Assembly: GCF_000306255.2 (NCBI RefSeq)
Contig: NZ_AKWY02000020.1
Location: 62,001 to 126,000, forward strand
Direction of reading: 5' to 3'
Length of the DNA: 64,000 nucleotides
Source: Leptospira noguchii serovar Panama str. CZ214
GTDB taxonomy: Bacteria > Spirochaetota > Leptospiria > Leptospirales > Leptospiraceae
The notes under the pieces were generated by a model. It worked only from the letters and a program-made list of their open reading frames with translations, ran no database searches and was not told the origin of the DNA. The position numbers and the translations under genes are program-made. Positions 1-17,838 of the stretch are shown piece by piece (positions within the stretch are counted from its first letter, which is position 1; every line of letters begins with the position of its first letter).

Positions 1-2000
<2,000 letters not shown>

Positions 2001-2271
2001 ATTTTGTCTATGATTAAATTCGATCTAAGATGGAGTTTTTCAAGGCCTCTTTCTCTGGAAAATTTCAAATTAATAGGACATTCTAAAATAGCATATCTGA
2101 TATTTATAATTTTCCTATTTCTAAATTATATTTACCGATGACCAGATTCAAAATTGAGCGTTATAATGAAATCAGTGGAAATAAATCGCCTTAGCGGAAC
2201 GCCATTGCCGCAAAAATTCCATAAAATTGCGGTTTGCGTTTTCAAAAATTTTCTCAAGGGAATTCATTCTA

Positions 2272-3417
2272 ATGTTCAGTGCAAATAGTTTATTCAATGT
2301 TATATTCTCTCTATTTTCAGAAATGAACCTGTTCTACGCACATGCGACCGGAGTCGGGATTGGAATCGTGATGGCGATTACGAAACTCTACACCGGAAGA
2401 AAAGACGAATTCAGTAAAGCTTATGGAACCATTCTTTTAAGTGTTAGTATCTTTTTAATGGCAAACAATAGAGTAATCTTTCCACAACAAATAGATCCAA
2501 GATTATTGAAAGATTCCTTGTTTTTAGGAATTTACTTTGGTTTGGTTTTGTATGCTTCTGCGGCGGTTTTAGTTTGTATGATGTTCATTCTAGATCGTCT
2601 TCAAAATCCTTGGTATTACTGTAAGCGACTGACTGCAATCATTCCGCTTGCATTGATCACTGCATTTTTTTTACCCGGCACAGTTTATATCTGTTTTTGT
2701 GATTCAATTGCAATTTTAATCACACTCTACACATCTGGTTGGTCCATTTACAAAATCCGTTCTTCTCAAAAGTCGAACGTTTTTTTCAACTTCCCGTTTG
2801 TAACACTCATGATTACTTCTTCTTTGGTTTTAGATTTAGTTGGAACTGTAATTCAATCTACAAAGATGCTTATGTTTTCCGAACTCATTCCGGGATTTAT
2901 GATTGCTTATATTACTTTAATTGAACGTTTTTTCCCAGTACTTTTCGGCAAAGCTTATGGAGAACCCAACAAAGTGTTGATGGATCAAGAACTTATCGAT
3001 TTTTCGGATGATGATTTACTGGAGTCAGAAGAAGAAATTCAATCTGAATCTACTAGAAACATTTTAGAAGGTGTAGAACTAGAAAAAATTGAAGAGAGAA
3101 TTAATTCTTTTTTACAAGTAAGAGGTTATGCGGATGAAGAGCTTAGATTGCCCGATTTTGCTTCTTATTTAGGTCTTTCTACTCATCAAGCTTCGTATTA
3201 TCTCAATAAACACATGTCGATAAAATTCGCAGATTTTTTGAATATGAATCGAATTGAAGACGTTAAGCGAAATCTTCGCAATAAGTCTCACATGAATTTA
3301 CTTCAGATTGCGTTAGAGTGTGGTTTTAATTCGGCTTCTTCATTTCACAGGGCTTGCGTAAAATTTACCGGTAAGTCTCCAAGAGAATTCAGAAAACTTA
3401 TCAATTCCGATAATTAA
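2272..3417 (+). CDS. AraC-family regulator with membrane-embedded N-terminal domain (paralogue 2)
   Basis: Same architecture as the gene just upstream: about six or seven hydrophobic helices, then an acidic linker (EEEIQSES region), then an AraC-type domain with [21 protein letters not shown] and [20 protein letters not shown], ending [11 protein letters not shown] chose the ATG at 2272, preceded by AAGGGA about 11 nt upstream. The frame is open to a TTG at 2227, which would add 15 residues. The spacer of about 270 bp after the first gene allows its own promoter, so an operon is not certain. The DNA-binding domain is closer to that of the 23813 paralogue than to its neighbour (shared [14 protein letters not shown] and NLLxIAxECGFNS segments), so this is not a recent tandem duplication. 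Confidence 0.85.
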   Translation: MFSANSLFNVIFSLFSEMNLFYAHATGVGIGIVMAITKLYTGRKDEFSKAYGTILLSVSIFLMANNRVIFPQQIDPRLLKDSLFLGIYFGLVLYASAAVLVCMMFILDRLQNPWYYCKRLTAIIPLALITAFFLPGTVYICFCDSIAILITLYTSGWSIYKIRSSQKSNVFFNFPFVTLMITSSLVLDLVGTVIQSTKMLMFSELIPGFMIAYITLIERFFPVLFGKAYGEPNKVLMDQELIDFSDDDLLESEEEIQSESTRNILEGVELEKIEERINSFLQVRGYADEELRLPDFASYLGLSTHQASYYLNKHMSIKFADFLNMNRIEDVKRNLRNKSHMNLLQIALECGFNSASSFHRACVKFTGKSPREFRKLINSDN

Positions 3418-3765
3418 AATTCTATTTTAATTAATAGGGAAATAGTTTCTTAATCGTTAAAAGTTTATTCAGAGTATTCCGATATATTCTAGATTTGTAA
3501 TAGTTTCCACAAATTACGTTTTTTATCCTTTTTTTAATTTTAAATCTTACCCTTTACGATAAAACTCTTCAAATAAGTTTCCACTTTCAAAAAAACTCTG
3601 CCTCATCTAAAAATCAAATTTACAATAAAATAAGGAATCCGTTTCTATTTTATTTACATATATCTTTTTTCGTTTTCTTAAACTGGACGACTTACGTTAA
3701 ATTATATTTTCAGAATATAGAAATATACGATTAAATCACATAAAAATTTTTACTTGAAAATTCAA
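3418..3765. other. intergenic spacer between convergent genes
   Basis: AT-rich, with no supported ORF. It contains several T-runs but no hairpin good enough for me to call a terminator. Confidence 0.5.
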
Positions 3766-4335
3766 CTATTGCTGTGACTTTACAGTACGGTATTGATTGT
3801 ATAAAGAATCGTCTGAATCAAAAACAGATTCTGTCACCGCAAGAATTTCCCCAGATTGCAAAGACACAATTCTCAATTGCAGTAAAAATGATTGATCGTC
3901 AAATTGTACCGTTCCTAAAAGTATCAAATCCGCTCCGGATAACCTTCCAATCTCTAAATTTTGATTAGAAAGTACCAATCCCGATTTTTGAAAACTTTGT
4001 TCGTCGATCAACCGTCCTAATTGGGATTTTTCCACTAGTAAAATTTTCCCGGGATCGTACATTTTGGTGATAAGCCGTGAGGAAATTGTTGTTCCCAAAG
4101 CTGTAATCAGACCGTTTTCATTAAACAAAGGTAAAACAGCTAACTTAAACATATTCTTCTTTTCAGGAGAAAGATTTTTGCTACTAGTTTCAATTTGTTT
4201 TTTTAATAAATCAGAAACTTCTTGTAATACAACATCTAACGATTTTAGAATCTTCTTTTTTTCAAAACGATGCCCGTTTGTACATTCAACTAGAAACGAC
4301 AATAAAAAAAATATAATAAAAATATAATATTTCAT
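3766..4335 (-). CDS. putative lipoprotein, FlgO/CsgG-like domain
   Basis: A 189-residue protein that starts with a hydrophobic signal segment and a relaxed spirochaetal lipobox (FLVEC, Cys18), so it is probably acylated. Residues about 55-180 have the pattern of the FlgO/CsgG-type N-terminal domain: LAVLPLFNENGLITALG, a strand leading to VEKSQLGRLIDEQ, then GRLSGADLILLGTV and a C-terminal LQLRIVSLQSGEILAV. These domains form envelope-associated assemblies in other bacteria, such as the CsgG pore and the flagellar outer-membrane protein FlgO. Here the protein lacks the CsgG transmembrane hairpins, so a pore role is not implied. A longer lipoprotein with the same domain is at 41967-43427. It stands alone on its strand, with the TraB gene about 210 bp upstream. 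Confidence 0.65.
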   Translation of the reverse strand: MKYYIFIIFFLLSFLVECTNGHRFEKKKILKSLDVVLQEVSDLLKKQIETSSKNLSPEKKNMFKLAVLPLFNENGLITALGTTISSRLITKMYDPGKILLVEKSQLGRLIDEQSFQKSGLVLSNQNLEIGRLSGADLILLGTVQFDDQSFLLQLRIVSLQSGEILAVTESVFDSDDSLYNQYRTVKSQQ

Positions 4336-4544
4336 TTAAAATATTTTACCGAGGCAACTGATCCCAACCAAATTATATTTCACTAAACCAAAAATGGAAA
4401 GTACAAATACAATCCCATTATCGTTTTTATTTTCTTAAGATTCTGCGTTCTCAAGATTTTAGAGTGAATCAATCCTTATACGTTGTCCGTAATTTTAGAA
4501 CTTACTTTCTGTCAGGAAAGAAAATAATCATAGACTACTACAAA

Positions 4545-5771
<1,227 letters not shown>

Positions 5772-5951
5772 CCCAAAGCAAAATATAAAATCGGGATCCG
5801 AGAGTAAAATGAAATTCTATCGTTTTTGAGTTCAAATCCGCCTTCCTAGTATTTAGCACCTCGGATCAACATAAAAAAGTATTGAAGAATTAAAGACCTT
5901 CGTATAATGTTTTGTTGCTCTTTTAACACGAAAACGAATACCGGGATTCAA

Positions 5952-6458
<507 letters not shown>

Positions 6459-6463
6459 AGAAA

Positions 6464-7311
<848 letters not shown>

Positions 7312-7315
<4 letters not shown>

Positions 7316-7851
7316 AAAAAAACTTCGCTCTGATCGGCCCCAGAGGAGTCGGAAAATCTAAAATTTCTCGCAAACTTTCTAAAATTACAGGGATACCAGT
7401 AGTATCTACCGACATGATCGCAGTCTACGAGATTGGTGGAATGTCAATTCCTGATTTCATCCAAAAGAATGAAGGAGATTGGAGACCATTTCGAGATTTA
7501 GAATTTGAAATTCTTACTAAACTTAAAACCTCTCAAGGAATCATCTTAGATTGTGGAGGTGGCATTTTGTTTGATTTGGATACCAAAGGAAAAGAAATCC
7601 TAAGTGATCGTAAAACTACTCTTTTAAAATCCATTGCAGTGGTTTTTGGTCTTTCCAGGCCCACAGAAATTTTAGTAGAAAAGATCCAAAGCGATCCTAC
7701 TCGTCCTCCCTTGAGCGCAATTCAATCTTATCGTACTATCTTAGAAAGTCGTTTACCTCACTATCAAAGCATTTCGGATTATTATTTAGAAATAGATGAT
7801 CTGAGGGTAGAAGAGATTTGCTCTATAATTCTACAGAAAATTGAATATTGA
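7312..7851 (+). CDS. aroK: shikimate kinase
   Basis: 179 residues, the usual size. It phosphorylates shikimate at the 3-OH with ATP in the cytoplasmic chorismate pathway. The P-loop GPRGVGKS is at 9-16. Shikimate-binding residues are Asp34 (STDMI), the Arg residues of WRPFRDLE at 57-64, and the CGGGI loop at about 81-85. The lid Arg is Arg131 in DPTRPPL, and the adenine-side SRLPHYQ segment is near 147. The TTG start overlaps the TGA of the HDOD gene (TTGA), so translation is probably coupled. Housekeeping aromatic biosynthesis downstream of two signalling genes is an odd operon partnership. No other aro gene is in the window. Confidence 0.9.
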
Positions 7852-7965
7852 ATTGACACACTTTGGATATATTTGGTTCCCTTTTTTCAAAGCTTTTAGA
7901 AAAAGAATATCAAAATCGTATAAAGGCAACTAACGGCCTCAATACAATATGAACAGGGAATTAAG

Positions 7966-8865
<900 letters not shown>

Positions 8866-8915
8866 AAAAAATAGATATAGATTCAAGTGAGTTTTCTTCT
8901 CAACTTTTCCACTTT

Positions 8916-9728
<813 letters not shown>

Positions 9729-9744
9729 ATTCTTTTTTCCTAAT

Positions 9745-10842
9745 TTAGCTTATGGGAGAACCAAAAGACAATTTCCCGAAACTGAATGTGGGAGCTGTCC
9801 CAGGAAACAACCAATAACTTGTCATCTCAGAAGACGGCATAACGTTATAAAAATCAGAATTTCTAGAAGATACACCTGCGATTTCTTTTTCTTGAACCAT
9901 AGAAATGTATTGGTCTAATCCGATTTCGAGAGTATTTCCGTTTAATATGACTTCCATACCGGTCGCTTTTGCAAATCTTTTTACACCTGGAATGTTAGAC
10001 TTTAACGGAGAATAACTGTCCGCACTCACTCCGTTTTCACTCGAAACAAAAATTCCCTCGGGAGTATGAGCCACAAGAGAATGGTTACCTGCAGTGTGTC
10101 CTGGTGTACTAATCAAAGCTACACCTTGGCCGAGTTCAACATCTCCGTCTAACACCAAAATACGGTCACTTGCAACTCCACCGGTTCCATTGGGGCAATA
10201 CCAATCAGATTGAGGAGGAAGAAGCCCTTGAACCGAATCCCATTCCTTTTTCATAATTAAAAGTTTTGCATTTGGAAAATATCCCCTTTCCCCGTTTGCT
10301 CCTAACCATTTACGAATGTCTTGGGTATGTAGATGATCATAGGAAATATAATCGACTTTTTCGGGAGAAATTCCTGCGTCTTGTAAACATTCTTCCACAG
10401 TGTTTAAAATAGGAGCGATAATCTTTTTACCGATGGATTGAAACGGTCCAAAACTTCCAGCAAGCCTTTTAAAAAAAGGAGTTTCTGCATTTGCGTCAAT
10501 ATCAGAAGGAGAAAATAAAAGTGTTTTGATTCCATCCGAAGTTTTATACTGAACGATAAACAATCGATTCAGAATGTGCATATACGGAGTTGGAAGACTA
10601 TAGGCATTCAAAAGCGCATAACGTGTTGGATAAGGAACCCTGACTAAGTCATAGGATCTATAAAATACTACTTGGGAACCAGAAAGCATTTTTTCCCTAA
10701 ATTTACGGGCCCTTTTACGAACGTCTTCCAGACGATCCACTGGATGTGGTAAATCTCTTGAACCTAAAAAATCGGAAATAGATTTAATTGAAGTATCTTT
10801 TTTTATCTTGGAAGCGGTCTTAGTTGTAGATGCTTTTGCCAT
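9745..10842 (-). CDS. metallo-beta-lactamase-fold hydrolase-like protein with altered metal motif
   Basis: 365 residues. The N-terminal 40 residues are basic and low in complexity. The rest resembles the MBL superfamily, with a DHLHTQD segment at 169-175 in place of the canonical HxHxDH. A later strand-loop STPGHTAGNHSLV holds His249, followed by FVSSENG where the bridging Asp would be. The first motif has His170 and His172, but Asp175 is shifted by one and lacks the following His. Metal binding is therefore uncertain: it may be an inactive or atypical member. It looks most like lactonase/glyoxalase-type branches, but I cannot assign a substrate. It is in a likely operon with the SDR (16 bp downstream) and a 4-TM protein (53 bp upstream). 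Confidence 0.7.
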   Translation of the reverse strand: MAKASTTKTASKIKKDTSIKSISDFLGSRDLPHPVDRLEDVRKRARKFREKMLSGSQVVFYRSYDLVRVPYPTRYALLNAYSLPTPYMHILNRLFIVQYKTSDGIKTLLFSPSDIDANAETPFFKRLAGSFGPFQSIGKKIIAPILNTVEECLQDAGISPEKVDYISYDHLHTQDIRKWLGANGERGYFPNAKLLIMKKEWDSVQGLLPPQSDWYCPNGTGGVASDRILVLDGDVELGQGVALISTPGHTAGNHSLVAHTPEGIFVSSENGVSADSYSPLKSNIPGVKRFAKATGMEVILNGNTLEIGLDQYISMVQEKEIAGVSSRNSDFYNVMPSSEMTSYWLFPGTAPTFSFGKLSFGSPIS

Positions 10843-10895
10843 GTATTTTTGCTCCTTATAGAATTTTGTTATTAAAGAACTTTATTTGAAAAAAA

Positions 10896-11264
10896 TTAAA
10901 AAGGTTTATAGATTACGATATAAGTTACAAGAAGTCCTAATAAAGGAAAACCGAACCAAAACGTTTTTCCCAAAGTAGGTTTTTTATAAACTAGAGTCAG
11001 AAGTCCACCATAGGCTAACCAGATTATAAATTTTGCAACTACCCAACCGGGCCAAGGCCATATAATTCCAAGCCTTGCAAGCATTCCAAATCCACCTAAT
11101 AAAATTAAAAAAAGACCAATTCCATGTGTAATTGCTACTATTTTACGATTGTCAAATTCTTTTGTACCACCATTTAACACGTGTAAAGTTACCCCTCCCA
11201 GCGCCGTAAAAAGCAGAAAGATTCCAAAAATGTGAATCATTTTATAGATTGTATAAGAAATCAT
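10896..11264 (-). CDS. small integral membrane protein, about four helices
   Basis: From the ATG at 11264 the protein has 122 residues and about four hydrophobic helices: IYKMIHIFGIFLLFTALGG, AITHGIGLFLILLGGFGML, WVVAKFIIWLAYGGLLTLV and FWFGFPLLGLLVTYIVIY. The frame is open to an ATG at 11351, but those 29 extra residues look like untranslated leader. A GGGGA lies about 11 nt before 11264. The layout resembles small uncharacterised membrane proteins of the invasion-gene-expression-up-regulator (SirB) type, but that likeness is weak. It leads an apparent minus-strand operon with the MBL-fold and SDR genes. Confidence 0.6.
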   Translation of the reverse strand: MISYTIYKMIHIFGIFLLFTALGGVTLHVLNGGTKEFDNRKIVAITHGIGLFLILLGGFGMLARLGIIWPWPGWVVAKFIIWLAYGGLLTLVYKKPTLGKTFWFGFPLLGLLVTYIVIYKPF

Positions 11265-11799
11265 AGACTCGTTTTTCCCCATTCTTAATTGATATGGTCC
11301 AGAGAGTTCAAAAACCATGATGTATTTTTTGAAAAACATAGGACCAAACATTTCCTAAGTCATGTCGCACACCAATCTTTATGAAAGAACTGACTTTGGC
11401 AACGATTGTTTATGAAAAATATAAACTTTCTTCAAACATATAAAAAATCCAAAGAATTCTAAATCAAAATGTTTTGAAATTCTTATAATTTTGTCTGTCG
11501 CCACCTATTTTTTTATATGACCATTTATTTTAAAACACTATGTATTAAAAGCACTAATACTCTAATTATTAACAAAGCTTATTTTCTATAGCTTAAGAAA
11601 TGAAGAAGTTCTTTAAATTATTTTCACTTCTAATTATTTTTTCTGAAAAGGCGCATAACTTCACATAAAGAAGTCATTCAAACTCAATTAGGTTTATAAT
11701 TGGCTAAATCAAACATTTGTCAATATGTCAACAAATCCTCAAAAATTATTATCTTGTATTATATTTTCCTTATGAATAAAATTTCTTTAAAAGATTGAA
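11265..11799. other. intergenic spacer between divergent units
   Basis: AT-rich and without a supported ORF. It separates the minus-strand 4-TM gene from the decayed plus-strand gene that starts at 11800. I see no strong hairpin. Confidence 0.45.
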
Positions 11800-12712
11800 A
11801 TGCATATTAAAAAAAGTATAATATTCTTAATTACTTTAGCAACAGGCATTGGGGACATCTTCGCACAAAATGTAGACATTACAAATCCTATTTTAAAAGA
11901 TAAAGACTTTGAAATGTTTTTTCGGATAACAAAAAATAACGTCGATTCTGCAACAGTAAAAAACGCTTTGTTAACTCAAAACTCTTTAGTTTTCAATCGT
12001 TCCTTAGGTGGTATTAACTTATTTTTTGTTCCAAAAATGGGAAATTTCAAAGGGAAAGGATTTGAATAGGGAATGGGAATTCAACACGGTTTTTATAAAA
12101 GTAATATTTCAGCCTCCTTTGCAAAACTAAAATCAAATAACCTTCAAGATAGCAAATTGACAAATACTTCACTCGCTGTTGAAATAAATTCAATAAGGAA
12201 CCAGCTCGATAAAATTGAAATAACAAACTACCTCTATAATTCTAATCAATTGAATACTACGAAGATTGGGTTATACAGGTAAAGTTTCTCTTGGTATGAA
12301 AGTAAAAATAAATTTCTTTCCAATCTGGGATTTCGTATTGGCGTAAAACTAAATCGTAACTTTACAAGATTGAATTCCTTTTATGAAATTTATTCTTTGG
12401 AAAAAACACTAAAAATCTCTACACTACCCGCACCCATTCAAGAAAACTTAACAGATCTGCTTCCTACACAAAAAAAATTGATTATTATGAATTATTTTTA
12501 AACGGAATCATAGAATTAAATTATACTTTTGAATTTTCGAATAAACATAAACTATCTCTAAATGTAGAACACTTTCAAAGTATAAAGAATAATGGAAAAT
12601 ATACCTTTGAAGAAAAAACTTTGAAATTCTGCCGTTGTCGGCTCTGAGTCCTTATCTATCTAGTAGAGATATAAGATCGCAAATTTCAATTGCGGCTATT
12701 CTTCGTTATTAA
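11800..12712 (+). pseudogene. decayed gene for a secreted, probably outer-membrane beta-barrel protein
   Basis: The frame opening at 11800 encodes a signal peptide (MHIKKSIIFLITLATG...IFAQ) and a mature start NVDITNP. It is cut by an in-frame TAG (12067-12069) and, still in the same frame, by TAA at 12280-12282. The frame then continues to about 12480, where an indel at an 8-A run (12470-12477) shifts it. A further shift near 12625-12630 leads to the last segment, LPLSALSPYLSSRDIRSQIS...ILRY, and a TAA at 12710-12712. Joined, the pieces give about 300 residues with alternating polar/hydrophobic strands (SASFAKLKS, LSLNVEHF) and a C-terminal aromatic residue, as in outer-membrane barrels. Four lesions make sequencing error unlikely. 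The parent protein is not recognised. Confidence 0.7.
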
Positions 12713-12723
12713 AACGAATTCAT

Positions 12724-14877
12724 TTATTTTTCTAGAAGATGTTGTACGCCAACCCAATTACCGATCGGAGGAGATTCAATATATTCCTGACATCTTTTAC
12801 GATAAAGAATTGGAACAATGTCTTCCGGAAAAACCTTGAGCGCTTGTTCAAAGTTGATCAAAGCTTCTTGAAAGTCGGCAACCTTGTACAAAATGATTCC
12901 TCTCGTAATTAAAGATAGAGTCGCATCTTTCAGTTTTCGTACAGAAGGCGCATCCGCTTCATAAATCTCATAGATGATAATCGGATCTGTTTTTCCTTTT
13001 ACGACTACGGAATCAATTTCACGAATCGCAAGACTATCTGCGATGGTCATTGAAGAAAGTGTACTTTTAGTAATCAATATATCCGCACGGTAGAGATTAG
13101 TTAGACTTTCTAAACGAGAAGCTACGTTTACCGTGTCCCCGATAACAGTCGTGTCCAATCTAGATCGACTCCCTACGGTTCCAAGCATTAGATTTCCAGT
13201 ATTAACTCCAATACCTATCTTTAATCCTTTAAAGTGGGAATCCTTCGCTTGTGCATTAATTGTTTGAACTTTTTTTTTCATTTCGATTGCGGCGAGAATC
13301 GCTTTATCCGCAGACGTTTGATGAGAACGAGTATTTTCCCCATCTCCGGAAAACAAAGCAAGAATTCCATCTCCCATAAACTTATCCACAAAACCTTCGT
13401 GTTTTTGAACGACCGGTTCCATACTTGCTAAATAGTCGTTGATAAAACGAAAGTTTTCTTCTGGAGTCATCTGTTCTGAAATTGCAGTAAAAGAACGAAT
13501 ATCCGTAAATAAAACGCTCATTTCTTTCAGAACAGAATCTCCTAAATTAACTTCCACCGCGGAATCTTTACCAAGAACGTTTAAAAATTGAATCGGAACA
13601 AAACGAAAAAACGCATTTTTTTGTCTCGCTAATTCTAACTTCTGTTGACTGAGTTCTATGTTTAAGTCTTCAGATTGGCGATACAAAGAAATGAATCTGT
13701 TGGCTAAAATGGTAGTCAACGCGACTACAAAAAGAAAATAAGCAAACTGAGTAAAACGGATTCCAGATTGAAAGAATATGGAATCGATCACGTCGTAAAC
13801 CGCAATAAAAACTACGGTAAACATACTAGTCGCAAGAAGAATGGCGTCCTTTTTGCGAAGATAAACCACCTTACTCATGAAATAAAGAAGATAAACAAGA
13901 GTGGGAAGTATGGAAATCTGCCAAAGCCTCAGACTTGTCATGGTATAACGAAACGGCTCTACTAACGTAGCCATAGCAATCACTAAGTTTAATATTAGAA
14001 TTGCAAATAGTACTTTCGAAAACTTTGCTCTTCCATAAAAATAATCTTGCATAAATAAAAGAAATAAAGGAGCCAGAAGGGAAACAGAGGAATATTCAAT
14101 TCTTGTAATCCAACTAGTATCATAAATTACTTCAAACGCGATATTAGATCTTGAAAGAGAATATAACGCCATAAAGACACTGAAGATTCCGAAATAGAGA
14201 TTGTATAAATCTTCTCTTCTTTTTACGTAGATCAAAAGATGATAAAGACCAAAAAAGACGTATATCGTATTCAGACAAAGGTTGATTAAGGTAGAAATTT
14301 CGCCCGAAAGTTTTTGTTCGGTCGTAAGAGAATAGTCTCCGTCTATATAAAAACCTAGATCCACGTTTTTAGATAAAAACGAAGCGGGAGCGTCTCCAAT
14401 CAAACGAAACGTCAGAATATTTTCTCCGTATCTCAAAAGACTGGAGTCCACGGGAAGACGGAAACCACGAATCGTTCTTCTTAAAATCATTTCGCGAGAA
14501 ACATCTAAATGAATTTCTTGAACTAAAGAATGATCATTTAAAAATATTTCCCAATTTTCTCCAATGGATTCTAAATACAAAAAAATCGGTTTATAAACTT
14601 TTGTTTTTTGAAAATCAACTTTGATCTGAAATTTGGTTTGTAGAGTATATTCTTTCAAACCGGTTCCAACTGAGGTTTCGAAAATTTCGTTTAAAACAAT
14701 TGGGAAGTCAGAAATTTTTTTAGATTTCGGAAAGGTAGAATCAATTCCATATAGGTATTCTTTTTGAAAACCTTCGACTGCGATCCAGTTCCCTTTTCTC
14801 AAATCGATCGGTTCTTGACTTTCAGCAAGGATCCAGAAAGGTATGATTATACAAAAAAAGAATAGAATCGTTTTCAA
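12724..14877 (-). CDS. 7TMR-DISM membrane receptor with class III adenylate/guanylate cyclase domain
   Basis: 717 residues. A signal segment (1-19) leads an extracytoplasmic beta-rich domain (about 22-190) of the kind preceding 7TMR-DISM receptors. About seven helices follow (195-395), then a coiled coil (400-425) and a class III cyclase domain (about 448-640). Metal Asps are Asp459 (LFTDIRSFT) and Asp503 (FMGDGILALF). Lys499 and Asp575 (SRLDTTVIGD) fit ATP rather than GTP. Asn584 and Arg588 (NVASRLE) are the transition-state pair. The C-terminal 60 residues look like a TPR-type helix pair. It probably makes cAMP in response to a periplasmic ligand. It is divergent from bcp. The hybrid kinase at 33720 has the same receptor module. 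Confidence 0.9.
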   Translation of the reverse strand: MKTILFFFCIIIPFWILAESQEPIDLRKGNWIAVEGFQKEYLYGIDSTFPKSKKISDFPIVLNEIFETSVGTGLKEYTLQTKFQIKVDFQKTKVYKPIFLYLESIGENWEIFLNDHSLVQEIHLDVSREMILRRTIRGFRLPVDSSLLRYGENILTFRLIGDAPASFLSKNVDLGFYIDGDYSLTTEQKLSGEISTLINLCLNTIYVFFGLYHLLIYVKRREDLYNLYFGIFSVFMALYSLSRSNIAFEVIYDTSWITRIEYSSVSLLAPLFLLFMQDYFYGRAKFSKVLFAILILNLVIAMATLVEPFRYTMTSLRLWQISILPTLVYLLYFMSKVVYLRKKDAILLATSMFTVVFIAVYDVIDSIFFQSGIRFTQFAYFLFVVALTTILANRFISLYRQSEDLNIELSQQKLELARQKNAFFRFVPIQFLNVLGKDSAVEVNLGDSVLKEMSVLFTDIRSFTAISEQMTPEENFRFINDYLASMEPVVQKHEGFVDKFMGDGILALFSGDGENTRSHQTSADKAILAAIEMKKKVQTINAQAKDSHFKGLKIGIGVNTGNLMLGTVGSRSRLDTTVIGDTVNVASRLESLTNLYRADILITKSTLSSMTIADSLAIREIDSVVVKGKTDPIIIYEIYEADAPSVRKLKDATLSLITRGIILYKVADFQEALINFEQALKVFPEDIVPILYRKRCQEYIESPPIGNWVGVQHLLEK

Positions 14878-15045
14878 AGTTAATGTTTTCCGTTTGAGAA
14901 AATGTGGTTTTTAATAGAAAAGTATATAAATTAGAAGTTGATGTTGTCTAATTTTCAACATTTTTATTTAAAAACTTTGGCATGATCTTTCTGCTTTTTT
15001 GGAAAATCAATTGTATTCTATATTTTTAATTTGGAGGAAATTGAA

Positions 15046-17230
<2,185 letters not shown>

Positions 17231-17248
<18 letters not shown>

Positions 17249-17306
17249 GCCGATTTAAAACTACTATTCTGGATTTTTTAGTAGTTCCTAAAATGTAGGA
17301 ACTACT
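17231..17306 (+). terminator. two consecutive hairpins at the end of the M61 gene
   Basis: A perfect 14-bp inverted repeat, AGTAGTTTTAAATC at 17231-17244 with its complement at 17252-17265, overlaps the stop codon and is followed by a T-run near 17273-17279. A second hairpin (AGTAGTTCCTA at 17280-17290 with its complement at 17296-17306) is followed by ACTTTTTTATTTT. Together they look like a rho-independent terminator region. The second stem contains the AGTTCC motif that recurs in other spacers. Confidence 0.6.
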
Positions 17307-17838
17307 ACTTTTTTATTTTCTTCCGTAAACTTACATTTAAGTTCATATAACATGAGTTCTATAATTCTAGTTAGTCGTCCCAAAACATAAAGTCTACAAA
17401 GATTTGATGCTGGAAAGTTCGGAAACGTTCAAATGAGATTCTTTTTGTAGGAACTCTAGTGATATAATCTTGGCTATTACACTTAAACATTCATTTCCCG
17501 TGATTAGAACTTATAATAATTTCTGCATTTATAATAAAGTGCTAAAACTATAATTTATAAATTTTCTAAGAGCCTAAATTTCAAAGTTTCGTTGTAAAAT
17601 CAAGAGTTATGATAGTTCCTAGATTTTCAAAGTTTTACAGTGAAATCACTTGTAGTAGTTCCCACAATCTAAAATTTTGGATCTATTTTTATGCTGCGAT
17701 TGAAACATCATTCAAATTACACTAGAGTTGTTGAAAAATTAACTCTCCATCTGTTTCATGGAAACAGATCAATTGAAGAAGTTTTATTAAATTGAATTTT
17801 TCAACAAATCTACTATATAAAATCCAGAATAACAAAAA
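17307..17838. other. intergenic spacer with dispersed repeats
   Basis: No gene seen. It holds two copies of the AGTTCC-type motif (around 17450 and 17640) and, at 17723-17812, a short element with inverted ends that is listed separately. Confidence 0.5.
17723..17812 (+). mobile_element. MITE-like element with 18-bp inverted ends (copy A)
   Basis: It begins TAGAGTTGTTGAAAAATT and ends with a slightly degenerate complement (AATTTTTCAACAAATCTA). The interior has the internal motif CTCCATCTGTTTCATGGAAACAG shared with the copies at 27220, 53634 and 58398. At about 90 bp it has no coding capacity. TA at both outer edges would fit a TA target duplication, as with IS630/Tc1-type transposases, but no transposase is in the window. 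Confidence 0.6.

Noticed and set aside
7853..7881. TTGACA after aroK as a -35 box
   Set aside because: No -10-like hexamer at 16-18 bp; TATATT comes too close.
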